Assembly: GCA_022825705.1 (NCBI GenBank)
Contig: JAJDWH010000007.1
Span: 24,462-88,461, forward strand
From: Alphaproteobacteria bacterium
GTDB lineage: Bacteria > Pseudomonadota > Alphaproteobacteria > TMED109
Direction of reading: 5' to 3'
Length of the DNA: 64,000 nt
The position numbers and the translations under genes are program-made. Position 1 is the stretch's first letter. Each line of letters opens with the position of its first letter. Under the pieces are notes generated by a model, which did no database searches, was not told the DNA's origin, and saw only the letters and a program-made list of their open reading frames with translations. This document shows positions 51,361 through 61,466 of the stretch, in pieces.

Positions 51361-54300
51361 ATGAGAATCCTCTCCAACACAGGAACGGATCGTGTCGTCG
51401 ACATCGTTCAACGTGTCCTCCGAACCGGCCATCGCATTGATCTTGCGTCCCAGACGCTGTCACTGCATGCCTTCGGGGAGCTTCGGAAGAAACTGAAGCG
51501 CATGGCCGGGGCGCGGCTCATACTGCCCCCGAACGACGCTGTACTCGATCTACTGGGGTCAGGTGCTGATCGAAGCGCTCGTAATCGGCTGCGAGTGCGC
51601 TGGTTGGCCGCATGCTGCGCTGCATGGATTGAAGAGAGCGTCGAGATACGGCGAGCCAACGGTCCTGTCCCTCAAGGAGCCATCGTGCTACGGAGTGGTA
51701 ACCGCGGGACGGAGCAAGCTCTTTTCGGCTCCTTTTCGTTCAGCACCGACGGCCTCGGACTAGCACCGGGAAACCCGCTCAATCTAATCCAGGCTTCCGA
51801 AACACCTGAAGAGTGTGGTCGTCTTGGCGAATGGTTCGAAGCACAATGGTCAACGTTGGACGCGGATCCTGCTGTGAAAAGGCACATCATCAAATTGCTG
51901 CGTTCCTTCGCCGCGCACCGAGATCCGCTCAGCATCTATGCCCTGATCCTGCATCATCTGTTTCGCACGCAGGGAGACGAACTCGATGAAGAACAGGTCG
52001 TCAGATCGGCCACCGGCATTCGCGACACGGAGGTGTGGAAGAGGCTCTTCAAGTTCCAGCGCGATGGGGTCATCGGTGCCATCGACAAGCTCGACCGCTT
52101 CGGCGGTTGCATTATCGCAGACAGCGTCGGGCTCGGAAAAACTTTCGAAGCTCTGGCTATCATCAAGTATCACGAGTTGCGCAATGACCGAGTCTTGGTT
52201 CTCTGTCCCAAGCGATTGCGTGACAATTGGATTCTCTATCGCGTTAACGACCGCCGCAATGTCCTTGCTGGCGACCGCTTCAACTACGACATTCTCAACC
52301 ACACGGATCTGTCGCGTGACAGCGGCCTATCGGGCGATATCGACCTGACCCATGTGAACTGGGGGAATTATGACCTCGTTGTCATCGACGAATCGCACAA
52401 CTTTCGCAATAAACGCACGCCCCGCCAGGGCGGCGAAACCCGATATGACCGGCTCATGCGTCGGATCGTTCGCGATGGCGTGAAGACACACGTCCTGATG
52501 CTGTCGGCCACGCCAGTGAACAATCGCATGGCGGATTTGCGCAATCAAATTGCCTTTGCCACCGAGGGGGACGACGCTGCCTTAACTGATCACGGCGTTG
52601 CCAGCATTGACGCTACTACCCGGCTCGCACAGAAGCAATTCAATCGATGGCTTGATTTGAACGAGGCCGAGCGCACGCCACCCCGGCTCATTGAGATGCT
52701 GGGCTTCGACTATTTCACGCTTCTGGATCGGCTCACCATTGCGCGATCACGGCGGCATCTCGAGAAGTACTACGGAACTCAGGAAACTGGCCGCTTCCCG
52801 GAGCGGCTAAAACCGATCAACGTCAAACCCAACGTTGATCTTGCAGAGCAGTTCCCTTCGGTACAGGAGATCAATGCAGAGATTCGCCGCCTGAATCTCG
52901 CAGCCTATGCCCCGCTCCGCTACGTCCTGCCGCACAAGCGGGAGGCGTATGACGAGAAATACAGCACCAGACTGCAAAGCGGCGAAGGCTACTTCCGGCA
53001 GTTGGACCGAGAGGAGAGCCTTGTTCAGCTCCTCCGCGTCAATGCGCTGAAGCGGATGGAGAGCTCGGTGGCCGCGTTCGCCCTCACCGTGCGGCGCCAG
53101 CTCGGCGACTTGGAAGCGATGCTCGCGCGCATCGAAGAACGGACCGACGCACTGGAAGAGCTCGATATTTCGGATGTCGATATCGAGGATCCGGCCTTCG
53201 AGAGCCTACTGGTCGGCCGCAAGGTCAAGGTCCTACTCCAGGATGTGGACCCGGTCCGGTGGCGGCAGGACCTGATCGAGGACCGCAACCGCTTGGCTAC
53301 GCTTCACGCGGCGGCCCGCCAGGTCACCGCCGAACGCGACGCCAAGCTCGCCGAGTTACGCCACGTCATCGAGCGTAAGCATCGTAATCCGATCAATCCT
53401 GCGAATCGCAAGGCAATCGTGTTCACCGCCTTCGCCGATACCGCACGCTATCTCTACGACGAGTTGGCACCGTGGGCGAAGGACCGGCTCGGGCTGGAAT
53501 CGGCATTGGTCACCGGCACAGGTGGAAACCGAACGACCTTGGGGGCCCTTCGAAAGGACCTCGCCTCGATTCTGACTGCTTTCGCGCCGCGGACGAAGGA
53601 GCGGCCCGATGACCTCGCGGACGAAGGCGAACTCGACCTGCTGATTGCGACCGATTGCATCTCGGAGGGCCAGAACCTCCAAGACTGCGATTGGCTCATC
53701 AACTACGATATCCACTGGAACCCGGTGCGCATCATCCAGCGCTTCGGGCGTATCGACCGAATTGGATCGCCCAATGACCGCATCCAACTCGTCAACTTCT
53801 GGCCCAACATGGAGCTTGAGGAGTATCTACGCCTGGAACAGCGCGTAAGCGGCCGCATGGTGCTGCTCGATATCTCTGCCACGGGAGAGGAAAACCTGAT
53901 CGAGCAGCGGTCGGGCGATCCGATGAACGATCTGGAGTACCGCCGCAGGCAGCTCCTCAAGTTGCAGGACGCGGTGATCGATCTCGAAGACCTGTCATCC
54001 GGAGTTTCGATCGCCGACCTCACGCTGACCGATTTCCGTATCGATCTCGCGGACTACCGCAAGGGCGCCGACGATGAGTTGGATGCCATGCCGCCGGGCA
54101 TGTACGCAGTGACGATCACAGCGGACGATGGTATTCCCCCGGGCGTTATCTTCTGCCTGCGTGCCGAAGGCGACGCGACGTCACGGCGGTTCGAACCCGG
54201 CTATCCTTTGGCACCGCACTACCTGGTCCATGTCGGCGAAGATGGGTCGGTGCTCCTGCCATTCACCCAGGCCAAGGGAATCCTCGACCGTTTGAAGCGG

Positions 54301-54558
54301 CTTTGCCTCGGCAGAGACATGCCGGATGCCGCCGCATGCGCCCGTTTCGACAGAGCGACCCGGCAGGGCGAGGACATGCGCGCAGCGCAGCGCCTGCTGG
54401 CCGCCGCCGTCGGCTCCGTCATCGGGGCGAGCGAGAAGCGCGCGGTCGCCAGCCTGTTCTCTCCGGGCGGTACGCACGCGAAGGCGGGTGAGTTCGCAGG
54501 CATCGACGACTTCGAGGTGGTGGCGTTTCTCGTGATATTGGCGGAGGAGAAGGCGTGA
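51361..54558 (+). CDS. SNF2-family helicase with phospholipase D-like N-terminus
   Basis: 1065-aa superfamily 2 helicase. The N-terminal ~190 residues resemble the PLD-like domain fused to such helicases. Motif I is 'CIIADSVGLGKTFEALAIIK' near residue 255, motif II 'DLVVIDESHNFRNK', motif III 'VLMLSATPVNNRM'. The C-terminal helicase lobe has 'IVFTAFADTARYLYDELAP', 'LLIATDCISEGQNLQDCDWL' and 'RIIQRFGRIDRIGS'. First gene of a defence operon with DUF4391 and type III-like Mod/Res genes. The next gene overlaps its stop by four bases. Confidence 0.92.
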   Translation: MRILSNTGTDRVVDIVQRVLRTGHRIDLASQTLSLHAFGELRKKLKRMAGARLILPPNDAVLDLLGSGADRSARNRLRVRWLAACCAAWIEESVEIRRANGPVPQGAIVLRSGNRGTEQALFGSFSFSTDGLGLAPGNPLNLIQASETPEECGRLGEWFEAQWSTLDADPAVKRHIIKLLRSFAAHRDPLSIYALILHHLFRTQGDELDEEQVVRSATGIRDTEVWKRLFKFQRDGVIGAIDKLDRFGGCIIADSVGLGKTFEALAIIKYHELRNDRVLVLCPKRLRDNWILYRVNDRRNVLAGDRFNYDILNHTDLSRDSGLSGDIDLTHVNWGNYDLVVIDESHNFRNKRTPRQGGETRYDRLMRRIVRDGVKTHVLMLSATPVNNRMADLRNQIAFATEGDDAALTDHGVASIDATTRLAQKQFNRWLDLNEAERTPPRLIEMLGFDYFTLLDRLTIARSRRHLEKYYGTQETGRFPERLKPINVKPNVDLAEQFPSVQEINAEIRRLNLAAYAPLRYVLPHKREAYDEKYSTRLQSGEGYFRQLDREESLVQLLRVNALKRMESSVAAFALTVRRQLGDLEAMLARIEERTDALEELDISDVDIEDPAFESLLVGRKVKVLLQDVDPVRWRQDLIEDRNRLATLHAAARQVTAERDAKLAELRHVIERKHRNPINPANRKAIVFTAFADTARYLYDELAPWAKDRLGLESALVTGTGGNRTTLGALRKDLASILTAFAPRTKERPDDLADEGELDLLIATDCISEGQNLQDCDWLINYDIHWNPVRIIQRFGRIDRIGSPNDRIQLVNFWPNMELEEYLRLEQRVSGRMVLLDISATGEENLIEQRSGDPMNDLEYRRRQLLKLQDAVIDLEDLSSGVSIADLTLTDFRIDLADYRKGADDELDAMPPGMYAVTITADDGIPPGVIFCLRAEGDATSRRFEPGYPLAPHYLVHVGEDGSVLLPFTQAKGILDRLKRLCLGRDMPDAAACARFDRATRQGEDMRAAQRLLAAAVGSVIGASEKRAVASLFSPGGTHAKAGEFAGIDDFEVVAFLVILAEEKA

Positions 54559-55313
54559 CGCCGTTCGACCCCCTCGCGGCTCTCGCAATCCCGGCGGACG
54601 CGCTTTTCGACCGTCGTGTGCCCAAGACTCTGTTGATCGAGAACGGAGCGCCGACGGCTGCCGACAAGCGGCGCATTCGGGAAGGCATCGAAGATCTGAG
54701 ATGGCTCGCCGCTTTAAAGCCGACGACAATCGGTGTCGCCGAATATCGCGACGCCGGTCGCGAATATCTTGAGATCGCTATCCTGACGCTCGCGCTTCGC
54801 GCGAACGCCCGCGCAGAACGCCTGGTGGAGTTGGTTCATCGCGCGATTCCGTATCCGGTGCTGCTGATCGTTCGGCGAAACGACGAGACCGATCTTTCGC
54901 TGGCGCACAAGCGTTGGTCTCGGAGCGAAGCTGGCAAGACCGTGATCGACGGCGAGATTGTCACTGTGCGGCTCACGGGCAAATGCACGGACCAACCCAT
55001 CATCGCATTCCGCGATGCGCTGGCTCTTTCCGGCCAGCCCCGAAGCTCGCTTCACGCCCTCTATCGAGGCTGGATCGATGCGGTGCAGGCGTTGCGCGCC
55101 GCCGGAATCACCGGCACCTTCTCGTTACCGCCCTCGAAGCCCGCCGCGGTCGACCGGGCGGCAGCGTTGCAGGAGTGTCGCCTGTTGGACGACAAGATCG
55201 CCGAGATTTGCACGGCTGCGGCTAAGGAGAGGCAGGTTTCCCGCCGCGTCGAGATGAACCTGGAGCTTGCGCGTCTTCGCACCGACCGAGAGGCCGCGCG
55301 AGCGAAATTGTGA
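54555..55313 (+). CDS. DUF4391 domain protein
   Basis: 252 aa. Typical DUF4391 features: 'VPKTLLIENGAPTAADKRRI' at the N-terminus, 'LRWLAALKPTTIGVAEYRD', 'PYPVLLIVRRNDETDLSLAH' and 'EGEIVTVRLTG'-like strands. The C-terminus is helical and charged. The family is nearly always next to SNF2 helicases and type III-like methylases; biochemical function unknown. Coupled to the helicase by ATGA overlap; 15 bases before mod. Confidence 0.88.
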   Translation: MTPFDPLAALAIPADALFDRRVPKTLLIENGAPTAADKRRIREGIEDLRWLAALKPTTIGVAEYRDAGREYLEIAILTLALRANARAERLVELVHRAIPYPVLLIVRRNDETDLSLAHKRWSRSEAGKTVIDGEIVTVRLTGKCTDQPIIAFRDALALSGQPRSSLHALYRGWIDAVQALRAAGITGTFSLPPSKPAAVDRAAALQECRLLDDKIAEICTAAAKERQVSRRVEMNLELARLRTDREAARAKL

Positions 55314-55328
55314 GACGAGAGGCGCTCT

Positions 55329-57314
55329 ATGGATAATATTTTGGCTGGCGACCCGGGTGCGACGTCGGCGGATGTCGTCGCCGAGAATCTGGAGCGCCTG
55401 AAAGCGCTGTTTCCCGAAGCCTTCAGCGAGGGGAAGGTAGACTTTGAGGTTCTCAAGCACCTCCTCGGCGGAGCTGTGGAGGATCGCGAAGAGAAGTACG
55501 GCCTCAATTGGCATGGCAAACGCCAAGCGCGACAGCTCGCTTTGACGCCATCGACTGGCACGCTTCGCCCCTGCCCAGAGGAAAGCATCGACTGGGACAC
55601 GACTCAAAACCTCATGATCGAGGGCGATAATCTGGAGGTGCTGAAACTTCTCCAGAAGAGCTATGCGGGCAAGGTAAAACTAATTTATATCGACCCGCCG
55701 TACAATCGAAACTCCGACGTGATCTATATGGACGATTATTCAAATGGGATTAAACACTATCAAATGGTTACCGGGCAGATCGACTCTGATGGTCGAAGGC
55801 TTACGAGCACAACCGAATCCTCCGGCCGCTTTCATACTAAATGGTTGAACATGATGATGCCAAGATTACACTTGGCTCGGGCTTTGTTACGTAAGGATGG
55901 AACAATCTTTATTAGCATCGATGATATCGAAGTTGCTCATGTTCGCCTGGTCTTGGATGAAATATTTGGAGCTGAGAATTTCATTGCCGAATTAATTTGG
56001 GAGGGTGCTAACAAGAATGACGCACGTCAGATAGGTGTGTGTCATGAATATGTCGTCGTATATGCAAAAAATCGTGAGCGTGTCGAGCGAGATTGGGGTT
56101 TGGAGAAAGAAGGTGCTGCATCTGTTCTCCGTGAGGTGAATCGTCTAAAAAGTGTTCATGGAACCAATTACGATGCCGCATCCGAAGATTTAGCGGGCTG
56201 GTTCCGCGCGAACAAGTCTAAACCAGTGTTCGGAATTCGACGATTCAAACATATTGATGCCAGAGGAGCATACAAAGAAGATGATCCTACTGCGAAGGGC
56301 GGTCGAAAGTTCGAACTAAGAAATCCCAAGAACGGACGAACCATTCCACTTAGACAAAATCGAGGTTGGAGTTTTGATCAGGAGTCATTTAATCGTATGG
56401 TAGAAGAAGGAAGAATTACATTTGTGTCGGAGACAAGTATCATGGTCCGGCGTTACTTGCACGAAACGGACAAGATTACGCCCCCAAGTGTCTTCTATCA
56501 GCCGGCACGCTCTGCCTCGGAACGGCTAAATCAATTGATGGGTGCGCCAGTATTTGACTATCCAAAGGATGAGAGCATTATCGAAAAATTCGTGCAAATG
56601 GCGACAGGGAACGATCCCCACGCAATCATAATCGACTTTTTCGCAGGCTCTGGAACAACTGGCCACGCCGTGATGTTGCAAAATGTCTCTAGCAGCGGCA
56701 AACGGCGATACATTCTTGTTCAGCTTCCAGAACCGCTTGCCCCGAACAACAGAGATCAGAGAGCCGCGGCCGACTTCTGCATTAGGTCTGCGAACCCGCT
56801 CAACATTGCCGAGCTAACAAAGGAGCGGCTACGCCGTGCTGCGAGTAAGGTCAAGGCCAAGAACCCAGGCGACACTGGCGATGTCGGCTTCCGCGTCTTC
56901 AAGCTTGACACATCCAACATCCGTTCGTGGGACCCATCACCAGACGATCTCAACGTGGAGTTGCTTGGCAGTGTTGACCACATTAGGCCTGATCGGAGCG
57001 AGCAGGACATCCTCTATGAGGTGTTACTGAAGCTCGGCCTTGATCTCTGTGTGCCGATAGAAACCAGGAATTTGGCGGGCAAATCGGTGCACGCCGTTGG
57101 AGCCGGGACATTAATTGTCTGTCTCGACGAAGCGATTGCCCGCGCGGATGCGGGGCCTTTGGCGCTCGGCATCGCCGATTGGAGCGACGAACTGGCGCCC
57201 GCCGGGGAGACAACGGTCGTCTTCCGCGACAGCGCCTTCGCCGACGACGTCGCCAAGACGAACCTCGCCGCGATCCTTGAGCAGCGCGGTCTGGGGAACG
57301 TCCGAAGCCTGTGA
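55329..57314 (+). CDS. mod: Type III-like site-specific DNA methyltransferase (Mod)
   Basis: 661-aa beta-class N6-adenine methyltransferase. Catalytic motif IV is 'IYIDPPYNRNSDVIYMDDYS' near residue 120; the SAM motif FxGxG is 'IIDFFAGSGTTGHAVMLQN' near residue 436. Between them (about 55680-56760) the DNA is clearly AT-richer and codon use changes, where the target-recognition domain lies. The last 180 residues return to the GC-rich style. Provides self-protection and target recognition for Res. Confidence 0.93.
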   Translation: MDNILAGDPGATSADVVAENLERLKALFPEAFSEGKVDFEVLKHLLGGAVEDREEKYGLNWHGKRQARQLALTPSTGTLRPCPEESIDWDTTQNLMIEGDNLEVLKLLQKSYAGKVKLIYIDPPYNRNSDVIYMDDYSNGIKHYQMVTGQIDSDGRRLTSTTESSGRFHTKWLNMMMPRLHLARALLRKDGTIFISIDDIEVAHVRLVLDEIFGAENFIAELIWEGANKNDARQIGVCHEYVVVYAKNRERVERDWGLEKEGAASVLREVNRLKSVHGTNYDAASEDLAGWFRANKSKPVFGIRRFKHIDARGAYKEDDPTAKGGRKFELRNPKNGRTIPLRQNRGWSFDQESFNRMVEEGRITFVSETSIMVRRYLHETDKITPPSVFYQPARSASERLNQLMGAPVFDYPKDESIIEKFVQMATGNDPHAIIIDFFAGSGTTGHAVMLQNVSSSGKRRYILVQLPEPLAPNNRDQRAAADFCIRSANPLNIAELTKERLRRAASKVKAKNPGDTGDVGFRVFKLDTSNIRSWDPSPDDLNVELLGSVDHIRPDRSEQDILYEVLLKLGLDLCVPIETRNLAGKSVHAVGAGTLIVCLDEAIARADAGPLALGIADWSDELAPAGETTVVFRDSAFADDVAKTNLAAILEQRGLGNVRSL

Positions 57315-57340
57315 CGCAGGCAGGATGAGAAAGGCGGCCG

Positions 57341-57595
57341 ATGAACCGGCATGAGCGGCTGTTGCAGACCATTCTCCACGGACGGTCGGACGCGAACATC
57401 CGCTTTGCCGACCTTCGATCCCTGATGCAGCATCTGGGATTCGAGGAGCGCATACGCGGAAGCCACCACCTTTTCGACAAGGTTGGAATTGTGGAAATTG
57501 TCAACCTGCAAAACCGCGGCGGCCACGCCAAACCCTATCAGGTCAAGCAGGTCCGACAGTTAATCCTGAAGTACAGACTGGGGAGAGATGACTGA
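57341..57595 (+). CDS. hicA: HicA-family mRNA interferase toxin
   Basis: 84 aa, double-stranded-RNA-binding-like fold. The catalytic His is in 'RGSHHLFDKVGIVEIVNLQN', and 'GGHAKPYQVKQVRQLILKY' is the conserved C-terminus. It follows mod by 26 bases and overlaps hicB by one base (TGATG). Appears intact. Confidence 0.92.
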   Translation: MNRHERLLQTILHGRSDANIRFADLRSLMQHLGFEERIRGSHHLFDKVGIVEIVNLQNRGGHAKPYQVKQVRQLILKYRLGRDD

Positions 57596-57807
57596 TGCAC
57601 AAGTATGAGATCATTCTCTACTGGAGCAACGAAGACCAAGTGTTCATCGCCGAGACGCCTGAATTGCCCGGGTGCATGGCACACGGCGACAGCCAAGAAG
57701 CCGCTCTCAGGAACGTAAACGACGCCATGCAGTTCTGGATCGAACGGGCGCAGGAATTGGGACGACCCGTCCCTCAGCCGAAGGGCGGGCGCCTGATGCT
57801 TGCATGA
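57595..57807 (+). CDS. hicB: HicB-family antitoxin
   Basis: 70 aa with the RNase H-like HicB core: 'YEIILYWSNEDQVFIAETPE' and 'LPGCMAHGDSQEAALRNVND'. No C-terminal DNA-binding domain is present, so autoregulation is less likely and it may be transcribed with the restriction operon. It ends 43 bases before the Res start. Confidence 0.92.
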   Translation: MHKYEIILYWSNEDQVFIAETPELPGCMAHGDSQEAALRNVNDAMQFWIERAQELGRPVPQPKGGRLMLA

Positions 57808-57850
57808 CCGCGAACGACGATGGCCGCATCGAAATTGGTGCTTGGCAGTC

Positions 57851-60322
57851 ATGAAGCTGCGCTTCGAACCCGATCTCGAATTCCAGCTTAGGGCCGTGGA
57901 TGCCGTCTGCGACCTGTTCCGTGGACAGGAGATCTGCCGGACGGAGTTCACAGTCACGCGGGACCGCGCGGAACCCCAGGCGCGACTGGCCTTCGCCGAG
58001 AATGATCTTGGCATTGGCAACCGGCTGACATTGCTAGACGACGAGGTTCTCGCAAACCTCGAGGACATCCAGCTCCGGAACGGTCTGCCACCGTCCGAGT
58101 CGCTGGACTCTGGCGATTTCACCGTGGAGATGGAGACCGGAACCGGCAAGACCTACGTCTACCTGCGCACAATCTTTGAGCTGAACAGGCGCTACGGCTT
58201 CACCAAGTTCGTCATCGTCGTACCGTCGGTGGCGATCAAGGAGGGCGTCTACAAATCGCTCCAGATCACCGAAGACCACTTCCGCGCGCTCTATTCCGGC
58301 ACGCCCTTCGAATACTTTCTCTACGACTCCGCAAAGCTGGGGCAGGTCCGCAACTTCGCCACCAGCCCGCAGATCCAGATCATGGTGGTGACGGTCGGCG
58401 CCATCAACAAGCGGGACGTCAACAACCTCTACAAGGACAGCGAGAAGACGGGCGGCGAGAAGCCGATCGATCTGATTGTGGCCACGCGCCCAATTCTAAT
58501 CGTCGACGAGCCACAAAGCGTGGATGGCGGACTGAAGGGACAGGGCAGGAAGGCCCTGGAAGAGATGAACCCGCTCTGTACTCTGCGTTATTCTGCTACG
58601 CATGTGGACAAGCACCACATGGTCTACCGGCTTGATGCCGTCGATGCCTATGAACGCAAACTCGTAAAGCAGATCGAGGTGGCATCCGCCACCATCCAAG
58701 ACGCGCACAACCGGCCCTATGTCCGGGTCGTGTCGACGAGCAACCGGCGCGGTGTCATAACTGCCAAGGTCGAGCTCGATATAGAAACACCGGCGGGTGG
58801 GGTTCGACGCAGTGAAGTCACCGTCCAGGACAGCGATGATCTCGAACTGACAACCGGCCGCGTCGTCTACCGCGATTGCCGCATCGGCGAGATCCGCGTC
58901 GAGAGAGGCAACGAATTCGTCGAACTACGCGTACCCGGCGGCGAGAAGTATCTCCGGCTGGGAGAGGCTTGGGGCGATGTGGATGCGGACGCTGTCCAGC
59001 GCCAGTTGATCCGTCGGACCATCCTCGAGCACCTCGACAAGGAAAAACGTCTGCGTCCGCAGGGGATCAAGGTGCTCAGCCTATTCTTCGTCGACGCCGT
59101 GGAACGCTACCGGCGCTACGACGAGGCGGGAAATCCGGTCAAGGGCGACCATGCAGTGGTGTTCGAGGAGGAATATCGACGCCTTGCCAACCATCCAGAC
59201 TACCGCACGCTGTTTGGCGAGGTCGATCTCTCCACTGCCGCCGATGAGGTTCACAATGGCTATTTTTCGATTGATCGGAAGGGCGGCTGGACAGATACAG
59301 CTGAGAACAATCAGATCAACCGCGAAAACGCTGAACGTGCGTACAACCTGATCATGAAGGACAAGGAAAAGCTCCTAAGCCTCGACACGCCACTCAAGTT
59401 CATCTTCTCCCATTCGGCCCTGCGTGAGGGGTGGGATAACCCCAATGTCTTTCAGATATGCGCCCTTCGAGATATCCGGACCGAACGCGAGCGGCGGCAG
59501 ACCATTGGACGCGGTCTGCGCTTGTGCGTCAACCAGGATGGCGAGCGACTCCGCGGCTTTCAGGTGAACACGCTCACGGTGGTCGCCATGGAGAGCTATG
59601 AGGAATTTGCCGAGAACCTGCAGCGTGAGATCGAACACGACACCGGCATCCGATTCGGCGTGGTCCAAGCGCACCAGTTCGCGGCGATCCCGGTGGCCCG
59701 TGAAGACGGAGAGACAGTTGCCCTTGGCTTTGAAGCATCGTTGGCGATGTATGAGCACTTGAGGGCCAAAGGCTTTATCGACACCCAGGGGCGGATACAG
59801 GATTCCCTCCGCAAGGCACTCAAGGATGGCAGCTTTGATGTACCCGCCAGGTTCGCCGCTTCGCAGGACGGCATCGTCTCTATTCTTCGCAAGCTGGCCG
59901 GGCGCCTTGACATTAAGGATGCGGACGATCGCAAACCGGTGCGTCCGCGCCAGGCCGTTCTAGACAGCCCGGAGTTCAGGGCACTATGGGATCGCATCAA
60001 GCATAAGACGAGCTATCGCGTGGCGTTCGACAACGAGGACCTGCTGCAAAAATGCACCACTGCGTTGCAAAACGCGCCTGTAATTCCCAAGACCCGGCTG
60101 CGATGGCGCAAGGCCAACATTTCCGTCGGCCAGGCAGGAGTCGAGGCTACTGAGACCGCCGGGGCGCAGCCAATCGCCTTGGACGAGGTCGACGTCGATC
60201 TGCCAGATCTTCTCACAGAGCTTCAGGACCGGACGCAACTCACGCGGCGTAGCATCTACCGTATTCTCACCGAGAGCCAACGTCTCGGCGATTTCAGGCG
60301 GAATCCGCAGCAGTTCATTTAA
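57851..60322 (+). CDS. res: Type III restriction enzyme Res, helicase part (ends at premature TAA)
   Basis: 823 aa of the Res subunit. 'FTVEMETGTGKTYVYLRTIF' is helicase motif I near residue 100; 'PILIVDEPQSVDG' motif II; 'LRYSATHVDKHHMVYRLDAV' motif III; 'FIFSHSALREGWDNPNVFQI' and 'ERRQTIGRGLRLCVNQDG' motifs V-VI. The frame stops at TAA (60320-60322), but the same frame continues with the conserved Res C-terminus. ATG 57851 is chosen as the normal Res start ('MKLRFEPDLEFQLRAVDAV'). Confidence 0.9.
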   Translation: MKLRFEPDLEFQLRAVDAVCDLFRGQEICRTEFTVTRDRAEPQARLAFAENDLGIGNRLTLLDDEVLANLEDIQLRNGLPPSESLDSGDFTVEMETGTGKTYVYLRTIFELNRRYGFTKFVIVVPSVAIKEGVYKSLQITEDHFRALYSGTPFEYFLYDSAKLGQVRNFATSPQIQIMVVTVGAINKRDVNNLYKDSEKTGGEKPIDLIVATRPILIVDEPQSVDGGLKGQGRKALEEMNPLCTLRYSATHVDKHHMVYRLDAVDAYERKLVKQIEVASATIQDAHNRPYVRVVSTSNRRGVITAKVELDIETPAGGVRRSEVTVQDSDDLELTTGRVVYRDCRIGEIRVERGNEFVELRVPGGEKYLRLGEAWGDVDADAVQRQLIRRTILEHLDKEKRLRPQGIKVLSLFFVDAVERYRRYDEAGNPVKGDHAVVFEEEYRRLANHPDYRTLFGEVDLSTAADEVHNGYFSIDRKGGWTDTAENNQINRENAERAYNLIMKDKEKLLSLDTPLKFIFSHSALREGWDNPNVFQICALRDIRTERERRQTIGRGLRLCVNQDGERLRGFQVNTLTVVAMESYEEFAENLQREIEHDTGIRFGVVQAHQFAAIPVAREDGETVALGFEASLAMYEHLRAKGFIDTQGRIQDSLRKALKDGSFDVPARFAASQDGIVSILRKLAGRLDIKDADDRKPVRPRQAVLDSPEFRALWDRIKHKTSYRVAFDNEDLLQKCTTALQNAPVIPKTRLRWRKANISVGQAGVEATETAGAQPIALDEVDVDLPDLLTELQDRTQLTRRSIYRILTESQRLGDFRRNPQQFI

Positions 60323-60835
60323 CTTGCTGCGCAGTCAGTCGATCGCTGCAAGCGGCAGGCGTTGGTGGACGGCATCAAGTACCAGCTTCTTGGCGGCGAC
60401 GCGTACTACACGCAAGAGCTGTTTGAGACGGAAGAGCTCAGCGGCTATCTGAAGAACATGCGCGATGCGGAAAAGTCAGTTTACGAAAAAGTCATCTACG
60501 AGTCCGATACCGAGGCCCGTTTCGCAGACGAGCTCGAAAAGAACACGGCCATCAAGGTGTATGCCAAGCTTCCTGGATGGTTTTCGGTTCCCACTCCACT
60601 CGGGAGTTACAACCCGGACTGGGCGATCTTGATCGAGTCCGACGATGGCGAGCGGCTGTACTTTGTGGTGGAGACGAAGGCCAGCGCCCTCGTCGACAAT
60701 CTTCGCGCTGCCGAGACCGCCAAAATCAAGTGCGGGAAGGCGCACTTCAAGGCGCTCCAGCGGGGGGAAACTCCAGCCCGGTACGAGGTAGCAACTAGTG
60801 TCGACGAACTCCTCCTCAGGATCGATGGTAGTTGA
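60323..60835 (+). pseudogene. Res C-terminal nuclease domain severed by nonsense codon
   Basis: In frame with the helicase part: 'LAAQSVDRCKRQALVDGIKY' follows the TAA, then 'YNPDWAILIE' and 'LYFVVETKAS', the PD-ExK endonuclease motif of type III Res. A single change (for example GAA to TAA) would explain the stop after 'NPQQFI'. A TTG/GTG pair at 60362-60367 could reinitiate a 157-aa nuclease domain, but no ribosome site is seen. Confidence 0.85.
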
Positions 60836-61466
60836 TTGGGGCGAAATCAGATGCCGCGGTGACACGCGATCCGAATGCAACGCTGGTTCTTGGACGCGTT
60901 TCCACGTGGCCATCGGATGATGGGGCTACTCGATCCCGATGTGACTCGGGCAAAAACAATTTGCCTTTGGTGCGCGGCCACTGACTACCTCGCTCGCGAA
61001 ATTCGGGAGGAATGGAGGAAGCAGCGCGGCTCCTATTGCGGGAACTATCAGGAATCGACGTTGGTCGGGGGACTTGTAGACCGGATCAGCATCGCATATC
61101 GGGATGACTACAGCAGCCTCCGTGGGGCGCCGCTAGGCGGATCATTTTCATCGTGCTGGCAGAGGTCGGCCGATGAACTAGGCCCGCCCCAATCCGGATA
61201 ACGACGCCTCCCCGGCCGGGGGAACGCCTTGACGTCCTGGGGCTAGCGCACGCTGGCGACAGCCTCAAACGGGTGTGTTGGCCGACGCAGTCAGCGAAGA
61301 CCTGACGCCCCACGCATTCCTCGATAAATTGCTCCGCATCAAGCGCGAACGCCGCGAGGCGGATCAGGATGATGAAGGCCGCAAGGCCCTGAAGTCACCG
61401 GCGTTTCTGTCCATTCATGTGAGGAGGGGGTTAGGAGGCAGTCGAAATTGGCATCTTGTAGTAGGG
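60836..61466. other. Gene-free stretch after restriction operon
   Basis: Two modest plus-strand frames exist (60875-61201 and 61275-61547); the second includes a charged helical stretch 'HAFLDKLLRIKRERREADQD' but runs into the convergent AIPR gene. No domain recognised, and neither is called as a gene. Confidence 0.35.
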
